Source: Symbiodinium natans (lineage: Eukaryota > Sar > Dinophyceae > Suessiales > Symbiodiniaceae). From it: DNA of 30,000 nt. The notes beneath the pieces are model-generated. The model worked only from the letters and a program-made list of their open reading frames with translations. It made no database searches and was not told the DNA's origin. This document shows, piece by piece, positions 1 to 9,800 of the stretch. The first letter of the stretch is position 1, and each line of letters starts with the position of its first letter. The DNA lies in NCBI GenBank assembly GCA_905221605.1, contig CAJNDS010002162.1, forward strand, positions 53,334-83,333, written 5' to 3'. A program made the position numbers and the translations under genes.

Positions 1-245
1 TTTTTTTGGTGGAACAGAGATTAAAGTTTTCAGCGTTATATACAGCGTTATAAGGCGCATTCCTAAATTCAGAGGTCTTGGGCTCTCTGGGAAGAGCACC
101 AGGAGCAATGATCCCCAAACCCTGCACACATATCGCCTCAACCATCCAAAACCCCAAACCCTAAACGCGCGGCCCTCAGATCATTCAGCATTTAATGGAC
201 CCTAAACCCTAAACCCTAAACCCTAAACCCTAAAGCCTCACAAGC

Positions 246-985
246 CTAGGCCCGCAGTGCGCGCAGGGAGGTGCCCTTGAAGGTGCCGCCCAGGGTCCGG
301 ATTTGGCATCTGGGTTTGGGCTTCGCATTCGGGTTTAGGGTTAGGGTTTAGGGTTTAGGGTTTAGGGTTTAGGGTTTAGGGTTTAGGGTTTAGGGTTTAG
401 GGTTTAGGGTTTAGGGTTTAGGGTTTAGGGTTTAGGGTTTAGGGTTTAGGATCCATTAAATTTGGGGTTTAGGGTTTAGGGTCTGGGCTGCCGACATCCA
501 TGCGGGCAATTGCAATGAGGCGGCTTGCGGTTCTCCATTGACGTAGTAGTTCACAGATTGCACTGTGGGATGCTCCCCCTTTTTACTAACAGTCCTGAAT
601 AATAGGGTTTAGGGTTTAGGGTTTAGGGTTTAGGGTTTAGGGTTCCCTATTTAAGGACGGTCAGTAGAGGGGGGGGGACATCCCAAAGTTGCATCTGCTG
701 AAATCCACGACAGAGGTCTCCTTCTCGAAGCTACGTGCAAATTGCTCTTTCAAGAGCAAACAAGGACGTCTCTGGGCGAGGTAGTGCACCAAGGTCCCTA
801 AACCCTAAACCCTAAACCCTAAACCCTAAACCCTAAACCCTAAACCCTAAACCCTAAACCCTACACCTGAACATGAGAGGCCAGGTCTGTGCAGCTTGGG
901 AAGCTTTTGGTTTGGGGCCTGGAGGTCGCATCCTGACCGCCAGGTCAACAAGGTGGACCGGAGGCCTTCAGCCAGTGGCACAGTG
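246..985 (-). CDS. 3' part of an unrecognised minus-strand gene (4 exons proposed)
   Basis: Proposed exons on the minus strand are about 985-867, 797-696, 562-484 and 309-246. They join in one frame and end at a TAG whose complement is 248-246. Residues readable in order include FTVPLAEGLRSTLLTW, VHYLAQRRPCLLLKEQF, NYYVNGEPQAASLQLP and LGGTFKGTSLRAL. Third codon positions are GC-rich (roughly 65-70%), like the securely assigned genes. The introns are telomeric blocks, one of them a full inverted-repeat element at 563-688. Caution: the plus strand across 690-990 is also open and joins in frame (for example LLLEATCKLLFQEQ then VCAAWEAFGLGPGGR), so the strand is not settled. The 5' end was not found and no family was recognised. 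Confidence 0.35.
331..453. repeat. Interstitial telomeric array (TTTAGGG)n
   Basis: About 17 near-perfect TTTAGGG units. It lies inside the last proposed intron (310-483) of the minus-strand gene, so it is interstitial and not a chromosome end. Confidence 0.95.
563..688. mobile_element. Family F inverted-repeat element carrying telomeric cargo
   Basis: The left end (563 on) reads CTGTGGGATGCTCCCCC. The right end, read on the other strand from 688, gives CTTTGGGATGTCCCCCC. The arms pair imperfectly for about 45 bp, through ACTAACAGTCCT and its counterpart. Both ends are flanked by the direct repeat TTGCA (558-562 and 689-693). The centre is telomeric repeat. Related single ends occur at 4937 and 17308. 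Confidence 0.75.
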
Positions 986-1399
986 AAGGTGGGGCGGGGG
1001 GGAGGGTTTAGGGTTTAGGGTTTAGGGTTTAGGGTTTAGGGTTTGGGCTTTGGGCTTTGGGCTTTGGGCTTTGGGCTTTGGGCTTTGGGCGTTGGGCGTT
1101 GGGCGTTTGGGCCGAGATGGCTGAGGGTTGTTTAGGGTGTTGATGGGTTTTTGTTGATGGTTTTGATGTTTCAATGTTTTTCATGGGTTTTGGTGGGTTT
1201 TGGTGGATTTGGGTTGGTTTGGGTGGGTTTGGTGGGTTTTGGGCTTCTTGGGTTTGGGAGTCAGAGCTGCAAGGGTTTAGCCGGTTTAGCGCATGAGCGG
1301 TGGTTGTTGGATACACGCTGGTGATTGACGTAGCAACAGCAGCTGGGATGATATGGATGTGTTAGGGTTTAGTGTTTAGGGTTTAGGGTTTAGGGAGGG

Positions 1400-1960
1400 A
1401 GTGTGTTTGTACTGATCCGACCGAGAACTGCTGGAGCCAGTGCCCGCGAGCGATGAAACTGGGTTCTGTGCTAAGAACCTGAACATTATGCCCCAGAATA
1501 AAAAAACACTGCTCCATGTGGTGCTATATAGCCCAGGTATGGCAACTAAACCCTAAACCCTAAACCCTAAACCCTAAACCCTAAACCCTAAACCCTAAAC
1601 CCTAAGCCCAGTAATAGACCCGTGACGAGGCGAAGTCCTTGGCAGTGAGAGCCCGCTCAGCGACTCGGCTGGGCGAGGCCAACGGGGGTTCCCAGATTTC
1701 AAGTGGGCTTAGGGTTAGGGTTTAGGGTTTAGGGTTTAGAGAGTGCCAGGGTCTGAGAGTGTTGCTGAGACTTTTTCCGGCCGGAACCTGCCAGTATGGA
1801 ATGCAGCATTGCATCCGATACCACATTTGCAGGGGACGGTGAAGAGCCCCTCTGCTTCTTCATCAAGCACGCCGTTCCGCTGCTCGTTTCTCCAGTTGGG
1901 CTTGGGTCTAGGGTTTCGGGCTTAGGGTTAAGGGTTTAGGGTTTAGGACCTGGCAAGGCT
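1400..1960. other. Exon-like islands between telomeric blocks, strand unresolved
   Basis: Three non-repetitive islands (about 1398-1544, 1612-1708, 1742-1910) are separated by telomeric repeat, the same texture as the exon/intron pattern of the proven genes. Each is open in more than one frame on both strands: for example 1690-1612 minus reads RVAERALTAKDFASSRVYYW, and 1880-1760 minus includes FTVPCKCGIGCNAAFH. None matched a family I know and no unique set of junctions emerged. They may be 5' exons of the minus gene ending at 246 or exons of another gene. Confidence 0.25.
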
Positions 1961-2284
1961 GCCCCTTGAATGCTAGGTTTGGCTGATGGCTTTGGCATAT
2001 CTGGGTTTAGGGGTAGGGCTTGACCATGCTTAGTAGTAGCAGCTGCCGTTGGGGCCGTTTTGTTGATTTTTCTTCATGTCCGGTTTAGGGTTTAGGGTAT
2101 ATAGGGTTTAGGGTTATGGGTATAGCGTATATAGGGTTAAGGGTTTAAGGCATCCCTAGCTGTTCTTCAGAAATTCCCTGTGCCTTCTCGACCGGCTCAA
2201 GGGCGAATCGGGCGGAGTGCCTTGCACCAGCCTGGCCCTGCTCTTCCAGCAAAGTCTTGGGCATCCTTTTTTCCACATCAAAAC

Positions 2285-5164
2285 ATGGGGAATGCCTCGT
2301 GCTGCAAGTCGGAGACGTCACCAGGTGGGGGTTTCCGAAATTGGGGGGGGGGGGGGGCACTGTACCTTGTTGGGATTCCTGATCTATAAGGGGATCCTAC
2401 TCTTTGGGGGTCTACTTTAGGGGTCCCCTGTTTTCCCTAGACCTTAAACCCTAAACCCTAGACCCTAAACCCTATCTTCGTATAAGCTCCCAGGTGTGGA
2501 GGCTTCGGTGGATGCCAAGCCCGCCCTTGACAGCTCCTTGAGCGCTCTGCCCACGGTGGCCGGCGGGAAGACTGACAAGGAGAGGATCTACAGCATCTTG
2601 GTGGGTTTAGGGTTTAGGGTTTAGGGTTTAGCGCTCAGGGCTTAGGAGGCCCTTTTGGGATATTTCATTATTTCTCCCTTCTTGGGGGATTAAGATGGGT
2701 CATATCAATAGGAATGTTTTTTAAAGAGCTATTTTAAGGGCCATCTAGGGTTTAGGGTGTAGGGTTTAGGGTTTAGGGTTGAGGGTTTGGGGTTTGGGGT
2801 TTGGGGCCATCCTAGGCATCAAGCTTGTGAAGTCCGGCGGCCTGAAACTTGGCTTGGACGTCGACACTTGGCTTTCTTCTTAGGGACTGTAACCTTTTGG
2901 GTTTAGGGTTTAGGGGTATAGGGTTTTCCATGAAGCAGCTTCCAGGTTCAAAAGGGGTCTAGGGTTTTTGTGGAAGGTAGATGCTGGAATAAGGATCCTA
3001 GAAGTTAAACTCTTAGGAGGGGTTCAGAAGTCAGCCAAGGACTACATGGCGGAGCGCTCTGTCTTGCCCATCATGTCAGTGACTGGCGGGGTTGCAGAGA
3101 AGTGGAACCTAGGCGCCCTTTTGGGACATCTTCTTTTTTTGCCTTTTTTGGGGGAGGGGGTTGTTTAAGAGGATCCTATTCAGGAAGTATTTAGGGTTTA
3201 GGGTTTAGGGGTTAGGGTTTAGGGTTTAGGGTTTAGGGTAAGGGCCAGCCCAGAGGAACGAAGACAACTCCGACATGCAGATCCGCAAGGGGGACAGCAT
3301 CATCGAGGTGAACGGCACCACCGGGGACGTCGCGCAGATGCTCGACAAGTGCCTACGAGTTGCTTAAGAAACCCTCAAAAAATATGGGAAAAAAGCATGT
3401 TCTTCCTTATTAAGGGTACTATATAGGGCTTATTGTTTTTGTGATTCTTTTGGGGGTTCTTAACCCTAAACCCTAAACCCTAAACCCTAAACCCTAAACC
3501 CTAAACCCAAGTAGTAGGTGCAAGACGGACGTGGAGCTGGACCTGACCTTGTGCCGCTGCCTGAACTACGACGACCTGGTGGCTGACCTTGAGAAGCTGA
3601 TCTCGGCCAAGAGCCTTGGCAGCCCAGTGGTGTAGGGTTTAGGGTTTAGGGTTTAGGGTTTAGTAGGGTTTAGTAGGGTTTAGTAGGGTTTAGTAGGGTT
3701 TAGTAGGGTTTAGTAGGGTTTAGTAGGGTTTAGGGTTTAGGGTTTAGGGTTTAGGGGTACCCTTTACCCTTTTTTTGGTGCCCTTATTTTTAATATGGTT
3801 ACCGGGTTACCAAGGAGCTGTGGACCAATCATGGTCCGCCTTTCCTGGCATGATGCCGGCGTCTTCAACGGCGCAGACGGCTGCCCAAATGCGGCAATGC
3901 GATTGGCCGGCAGTGGTGAAAACTCGATGGCAGCGAATGCTGGGCTGCCACAGGTTGCACTTGCACTTCTCGGCCCAATCGCAGAGAAGTATGTCCCGCG
4001 ACTCATTTCTCATGCTGACCTTTGGGCCTTGGCTGCCAACGTGTCCATCAAGGCCATGGGAGGACCCGAGATTCCCACTCGCTTCGGCCGGCTCGATGTG
4101 CACCATGCTTCAGACGGAGTCTCATCGGCTGAGGGACGCCTTCCGGATGGGGACAAGGATGCGAAGCACATCAAAGATATCTTTGCTCCCAAGGGCTTCG
4201 AGGAGCGTGACATGGTTGCCCTTTCGGGTGCACACACGGTCGGGATGTGCCATGGTGATCGCTCGGGCTTTGAGGGCCCGTGGACGGATGACAAGCTCCT
4301 TTTCGACAACTCCTACTTTAAGGACTTGCTTCAGAAGTCGTGGACAAAGGAGACGAACCGGAATGGCAAGCCACAGTACAGGTCCGGTGAGACGATGATG
4401 CTCACCACAGATATGGCGCTGCTGGGGTAGGTTGGGGCATCATTGTGAGCTTTTGATCACCCTTAGTCCCCACATAATCCTGATAAAGCCATAAACAACC
4501 CTAAAGCCCCAAAGCCTAAACCCTAAACCCTAAACCCCAAACCCCAAACCCCAAACCCCAAACCCCAAACCCCAAACCCCAAACCCCAAACCCCAAACCC
4601 CAAACCCCAAACCCCAAACCCCAAACCCCAAAAACCCCAACCCCAAACCCCAAACCCCAAACCCCAAACCCCAAACCCCAAACCCCAAACCCCAAACCCC
4701 AAACCCCAAACCCCAAACCCCAAACCCCAAACCCAAACCCGAAACCCCAAACCCCAAACCCCAAACCCCAAACCTACCCCAAGGCTGCTGGAAGACCCAG
4801 CCTTCAAGCAGCACGTGGAGCGCTACGCCGCCGACCAGAAAGCGTGGTTTGACGACTTCGCCAAGGCTTGGGTCCGCCTCTTGGTAGCCCGGTGGTGCCC
4901 TTTTCCCTTTTTTTGGGGTTTAGGGTTAGTCTCGATTAAGGACTGTTAGTATGGGGGGGGAACATGCCAAGTTTAGGGGTCTGCGATCCGCTCGAACTTG
5001 ATGTTTTAGGTCCGGCCCAGGCCAACACGCCAGTTTCCCAAAATTCGGATGGCCGTTTGCAGCCCACTCAGGGTTCAGGGTTTAGGGTTTAGGGTTTAAT
5101 ATGGCTGCTGGGCGACCAAGGCCTCCAGGAGTTAAACAGCGGCGAGTTGCGCGACATCTTGTGA
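2285..5164 (+). CDS. Acylated PDZ-domain / class I haem peroxidase fusion (ascorbate-peroxidase type)
   Basis: Nine exons: 2285-2324, 2494-2592, 2816-2862, 3040-3104, 3256-3348, 3518-3610, 3815-4417, 4784-4875, 5121-5164 (TGA). They join in one frame to 391 residues. The start MGNASCCKS fits N-myristoylation plus palmitoylation, suggesting membrane attachment. Residues about 46-127 form a PDZ-like domain (KLGLDV loop, KWNEDNSD, GDSIIEVNG). From about 131 it is a class I peroxidase that reduces H2O2: distal Arg154, Trp157, His158; proximal His286 in ALSGAHTVG; Trp302; Asp345. Lys146, Cys148 and Arg295 match the ascorbate-contact positions of pea ascorbate peroxidase (Lys30, Cys32, Arg172). The Trp-Asp spacing of 43 is closer to cytochrome c peroxidase. 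A polypyrimidine-AG at 2248-2249 could accept a spliced leader. Intron starts: GT, GC, GA, GA, GT, GA, GC, GC; all end AG|G. Fusion is inferred from frame continuity across intron 6. Confidence 0.85.
2325..2493 (+). other. Intron 1 of peroxidase gene (GT-AG) with 7-bp flanking duplication
   Basis: CCAGGTG is present at 2321-2327 and again at 2490-2496. One copy is removed exactly by GT...AG splicing, restoring SPGVEASVD across the junction. The interior holds a poly-G run and CCCTAAA units. Confidence 0.8.
2593..2815 (+). other. Intron 2 (GC-AG), introner-like
   Basis: GCATC is duplicated at 2593-2597 and 2816-2820. Splicing GC...AG restores ERIYSIKLV. Inside are two telomeric blocks. Confidence 0.8.
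2863..3039 (+). other. Intron 3 (GA-AG) with CTTGGCT terminal inverted repeat
   Basis: GAC is duplicated at 2863-2865 and 3040-3042. Just inside lie CTTGGCT (2867-2873) and its complement AGCCAAG (3033-3039). The junction restores LGLDVDYMAER. Confidence 0.8.
3105..3255 (+). other. Intron 4 (GA-AG), introner-like
   Basis: GGAAC is duplicated at 3104-3108 and 3255-3259. The inner ends are imperfectly complementary (CTAGGCGCCCTT against AGGGCCAGCCCAG). The junction restores AEKWNEDNS. Confidence 0.8.
3349..3517 (+). other. Intron 5 (GT-AG), introner-like
   Basis: GTGC is duplicated at 3349-3352 and 3518-3521, with CTAC just inside the left copy and GTAG just inside the right. The junction restores MLDKCKTDV. 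Confidence 0.8.
3611..3814 (+). other. Intron 6 (GA-AG), joins PDZ and peroxidase halves
   Basis: GAGC is duplicated at 3611-3614 and 3815-3818. The element begins CTTGGCAGCCCAGTGGTG and ends GGGTTACCAAG, so the tips are complementary. An in-frame TAG lies at 3633, just inside the intron, so unspliced transcript would end after the PDZ domain. The interior has a 10-bp variant array (TAGTAGGGTT, 3660-3735). Both ends match intron 8. Confidence 0.8.
4418..4783 (+). other. Intron 7 (GC-AG) filled with CCCCAAA satellite
   Basis: GCTGCTGG is duplicated at 4418-4425 and 4784-4791. Just inside, GGGGTAGGTT (4424-4433) pairs perfectly with AACCTACCCC (4771-4780). Splicing restores DMALLEDPAFKQH, a standard peroxidase sequence. 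Confidence 0.85.
4523..4779. repeat. Variant telomere-like satellite (CCCCAAA)n
   Basis: More than 30 units of the 7-mer CCCCAAA, almost uniform, with a few slips such as CCCCAAAAA and CCCGAAA. It sits inside peroxidase intron 7. Uniform substitution of T by C relative to CCCTAAA implies local amplification of a mutated unit. Confidence 0.95.
4876..5120 (+). other. Intron 8 (GC-AG), same introner family as intron 6
   Basis: GCCTC is duplicated at 4876-4880 and 5121-5125. The left end CTTGGTAGCCCGGTGGTG matches intron 6 at 16 of 18 bases. The right end (5097-5120) matches the end of intron 6 (3791-3814) at 19 of 24. The interior includes a single family F end (4937-4971). The junction restores WVRLQELNSG. 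Confidence 0.8.
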
Positions 5165-6114
5165 GGCCCTACGTGATGGTAGTAGATTATATTGTATGCT
5201 ACGCATAGTAGAGATAGAACATCTTGTAGTACCAGATGATATAATCCATATGGCATGATATATTAAGGTCGAATTATATCAAAGTAGACATGCGAGCAGA
5301 TATCTACAAGCATGCGGTTTCACCCTTGCAGCTGCATTGCAGCTTGGGTCATTTCACAACGCTCGGCAGTGCCCATCCGCAAGAAACCCTGCGCACGAGT
5401 AATTTCGCAGCTCCATACGTGAGCCTGCCTGAGTCTGCACCAATACCCGGCACACGATTACGTTGGGCGTCTTCTGTTGTGAATACACCTGCTTGTGAAT
5501 CCTGCTGTGATCTTGTGCATGGAGAGCCCCTGCAACATCAGATGCCACTGAGCACTGCCCGTCTTACGCATGCGTTGGTGTTCCGCGTATACTGCTACTG
5601 ACGAGGCTGCTTGTCGTACGCCTGGGCCGACGCATGTGTGAGAGACCCTTCACTCGCAACCAGAAGAGAGACACAAAACATTGCCTCTGACTTGTGGAAG
5701 TGTGCCCTGCCAGAGTGTGCTTCGTTACCGGTAGGAAGTGGGTGGAAAGAGTTTGGAAAATGAGAAACTGTCCATCAAGACTCGGGCTTTGCTGCGCAGC
5801 GCTGCCATCAAACAAGCCTAAGCCCCGAAACCGGCAACTTGCGATTCCCTTGCTCGCCCCCTCCCCCTTGTCCAGGGGCTGACACATTGGCGTCTGACAA
5901 CCAACCACCCTACATCCAAGGAGTGCAGGAGCGCGAGGCAAAGCGAGCAGAGGCTCGGGTTGGACTGAGGACATCTCAGGGATATCCGGATCCCCACATA
6001 CCTCAGGGTAAATTCCCGAACTGAGGGGTATGAGTCCTGCGCTTCCCCAAGTTCAAGCAACTCTCCTAGGCAAGGGGCAGTAGTACAACGAGGGGCTTCA
6101 TGACACCCAAAGCA
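5165..6114. other. Spacer after the peroxidase gene
   Basis: Non-repetitive sequence without telomeric blocks. Open frames of 103 codons (5290-5601, plus) and 136 codons (5564-5974, minus) overlap each other and resemble no known protein, so I do not call them genes. The first 120 bases are AT-rich and probably 3' untranslated region; no AATAAA was expected or used as evidence. Confidence 0.5.
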
Positions 6115-6511
6115 TATAGACACATAGACATATATGCATACACCCACATATATACATGTGTACATGTATACATGTATTTATATAGATATCTGTGTACATA
6201 CATATGCATACATACCCACACATATCTGTGTATGTGTGTATATATATATATATACATATACATATGGATATACATATGTACATATGCACATATGCACATA
6301 TGCACATATGCACATATGTATATATGTATATATGTATATATATGTATATATGTATGTATGTATATATGTATATATGTATATATGTATATATGTATATATG
6401 CATATGTGTATATATATATACACATATTCACGTACGTACATACATGTTACATGCACATTTCCCCTTTTAGTTTGAACCCACTATAAACATGTATATGTAC
6501 GTATGCATATG

Positions 6512-6544
<33 letters not shown>

Positions 6545-6584
6545 CTATATATATATATATATAGACACACACACACACACACAC
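6115..6584. repeat. AT/GT-rich microsatellite tract with hairpin
   Basis: Interrupted (TATG/TATA) tract from 6115 to about 6470 and a second cluster from 6483. The last part, 6529-6584, is (TG)n then CTATA...TATAG then (AC)n, a near-perfect palindrome about 55 bp long. Tyr/Ile-rich open frames here are translation artefacts of the repeat. Confidence 0.95.
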
Positions 6585-6894
6585 CCGGCGATCTTGTTCT
6601 ACACGTCTGAAGCGCACAAGGTCCGTTGATGTGGTTGGAATTGGACTTTCATGGTGCTTGTGTGTCCCAAGTGTCTCTCTGTCGCACCGTACTTTGAAGG
6701 CACCTGCGGTCCCATTGCCGCTGCTTTTTGTGTTTTTGGTGCAGGTCGAATACTCACTTGTCCGCCATCTTTGGATCCTCGAGCTCGTTCCTGACAGGAT
6801 TTGAATTCGTTCGGTTCCGCCCGAAAGGGCCGGACCCTTGCTTAGTTTCCTGCCGGATCGATCTCACACGAGCACACAGCTCAACTGCGGAGGC

Positions 6895-9800
6895 ATGAGA
6901 CCTCTGCAAAATGCTAGCAGCCGTTGCAGCCCGCCCAGTAGTACACTGCAATGGAGCTTTGCCTGGAGCTACGGGGCCAGGCTGCTGCTGCTGCTGCTGG
7001 CCAGCTGTGATGGAAAGCCAGTGCATCTGCCGCTTTCAAGAAGGCCAGGTATCGGAGAAGGACAGCATCGGCGCCTGAGCTCAGATGAGGCGCGCCTCTA
7101 TGGGGACACGCATGACCTCATGGCATATCATGCCGATATCTTGGCCCCTTGGCATCAGCTCAGGCTTTGCTGTCCTTTGTTGATGGTGGCCCCACTAAGC
7201 CCTTAGGCCCTAGGCCTTCGGCCCTGACTTGTTTTCTGAAAGGACTATCACCCCTGAAGCCCTGCCCAGGTCGGCACACCTGGCCAGCTCCTATCAGTGA
7301 TTATTGACACAGGCTCATCACGAACAGCGTTCTCGTGCACTGACTGCGAGAATTGCGGCTCGCACATGGACCCTCCCTTCAGCCCGAGTGCCTCAAGCAC
7401 GTTTCGATGGGTTGGGTGCGAGAGCCAATGTTCTTCGTGTTTGAACCTTAGTAGCTGAGTCAGTACACTTTACACTTTTTGGGATACTATCGTCCCCTAT
7501 AAAACTGAAAGTGTACACTTTTTGGAGGCCCTAAACCCTAAACCTTAAACCCTAAACCAGCAACCAAGGAACGGCAGCTGTGGCTACTCCTCCAAGTATG
7601 TCGAGGGCTCGAGCATCGAAGGGAAGTTTTTTAGGGACGTCCTTCATCTGGGCGTCGCGGCGAGAGCCACTTCGGGAGCAGGAAGCTGTTGATTCGATGA
7701 TGTATTGGTTTTGTCGTGATTATTATTATTAGTACTATGATTACCATAATTATTCCCCACCTTCGGTGTGGGGTTGTTAGATTTTAAACTCAACTCTTCT
7801 CCTCGCCCGGAACTCTTCTCCTCGCCCGGAACTCTTTTCCTGGCCCGGTCTACTCCTAGAGACTCCCTGGAGTGCCCAACCCCAAAGTCCCAAAGTCTCC
7901 CTGGAGTGCCAAACCCAGAGTCTCCCTGGAGTGCCCAACCCTAGAGTCTTCTTGGAGTGCCCAACCCCAGTGCCCAAATCCAAATCCCTAAGGTGGGGAT
8001 GTTCGAAGTAAGATAATTATTATTGTTATTATTATTGTGACTATTCTTCTTCTTTTTATTTTTGTTTTCTGTCTTTCTTTTTCTCTCTCCCTCCCTCTCC
8101 CTCCCTTTCCTCCTCCGTCCCCTCCCTCCATCTTTTCTTCTCGCACTCATGCCCCCGCACTGTCCGAGGCAAACGAGAAGAGCTTGGTGCAGATGGGATG
8201 CCACACAAGAGAAACCGGCCTCTTCACGACACAGGCTCCTCCGGGATGGTTACTATCCCTAAACCCTAAACCCTAAACCCTAAGCCCTACTATGTAGCTA
8301 CTCCCGAAAAGCAAAATCCACCAAGCGCCTTCAGCAAGAGACCCTGGCTGGCCTGTGTTACAAGCCCACGAGTTGCAGGGTTTTCTTTACCCCCATGAGC
8401 CTTGAAGCCCTACTTGGAGTTTCATGGCTAGTTATGGTTTAGGGTTTGGGGTTTGGGGTTTGGGGGGTTGGGCTTTGGGGTTTGGGGTTTAAGGTTTAGG
8501 GTCTAGGGTTTAGGGTTCAGGGTTTAGGGTTTAGGAGTACTTGGAGGTTCATGGGTAGTTATACGTAGTGTTATTCAGTGGGGTAGCTCTACTTATAACC
8601 TTACTTTGGGCGCTTATACCCCGACTTATAGCAACCCATACGAACCTCCAAGTAAGCCCTAAACCCCAAACCCTAAACCCTAAACCCTAAACCCTGAATT
8701 TCTCAGCATTTTGGCAGGTGCCATCGGGCATCATGGGCCTGAGGGATGGCGAGTGGAATGTCTTGTCACAGCTTGCCGTGCCTTGGCTGTTGCTTGGGGA
8801 CCCAGAGAGCCCAAGACCCCTCAAATAAGGAATAGACCTTAAGTCATATTAAGATATATTAAGGATCCCTATATGATTTAAGGAAATTACATTCCTTATT
8901 TAAGGGGTACTGAGCTCCCTGGGGAGAAGGGGACCGAATGAAATGATATACGTGGGGCGATCGGGATGAGGAGCTGTTGTGCAAAGGCTGTGCATACATC
9001 ATTTTTGCGCAGGGTTGGCACACACGTCGCGTGACGGTGTGCTTGCCCTAAACCCTAAACCCTAAACCTTAAACCCTAAACTCTAAACCCCAAGCCGTCC
9101 TTTGTCCAAGGATGGCCACGTGGGAAAGAAGCTCTTCGCATTGTGCCTTGCAGAGCGAGGAGGCTCCTTCTCCCTGGGTGCAGTGATGCTTGGGCCATCT
9201 TGGAACTTGCTCAGGGGGTTTAAGGGGTTTAGGGTTTAGGGTTTGGGCTTAGGACTCAGGGCCTCAGGCTTAGGGCTGAGGTTTAGGGTTTTGGGTTTCG
9301 GGTTTGGGGTTTAGGGTTTAGGGTTTAGGGTCACCACGCCCTCTATGACTCTATGAGGGCTTTTTGGATATACGATATGGCTCAAGTCGTTTACACTCGC
9401 TGGGACCAGCCTGCAGGCCGACGACGCCTGCATTCCTCACACTTGGCAGCTTCCACTAGGAGAGCAGCACGATTAAAACCCTAAACCCTAAACCCTAAAC
9501 CCGAATCCCGAAACCCGAAACCCTAAACCCGAATCCCGAAATCCGAAACCCGAAACCCTAAACCCTAAACCCTAAACCCTAGACCCTTCAGTCGCGAAGC
9601 CAAGGAACAGCACCTGGATGCCAACCGCCGGGCCATGGCAGTGGGTGCCCTACTCCAAGGCTGCCCTGCCTTCGGCTTAGTTCGAGATTGTTAGGGTTGG
9701 CTTTATGGTTTGGGGTTCAGAGTTTAGGGTTTAGGTTTAAGGCGTAGGGCTTATTTCGCAACCCCACTGTTGGAGTCTCCAACTTCGTCATGCTAGGGTT

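Noticed and set aside
3775-4430. Three overlapping 200-residue frames at the peroxidase locus
   Set aside because: Only the frame containing VRLSWHDAG and ALSGAHTVG is real, and it is an internal exon: its ATG at 3795 lies in intron 6 and its apparent stop at 4428 lies in intron 7.
4516-4814. Open frames rich in GFGVWGLGF on the minus strand
   Set aside because: They are translations of the CCCCAAA satellite; the 7-bp unit keeps all frames open. The satellite lies inside peroxidase intron 7.
6066-6486. Several Ile/Tyr/His-rich open frames on both strands
   Set aside because: They are translations of the TATG/TATA microsatellite. The same holds for frames at 20866-21420 that run through the (TATG)n tract.
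9372-9478. Open stretch reading WLKSFTLAGTSLQADD, considered as a protease exon
   Set aside because: Exon 6 joins exon 7 (9605) precisely across GGAAC repeats, giving GPSWNSTWMP, so this stretch falls inside intron 6.
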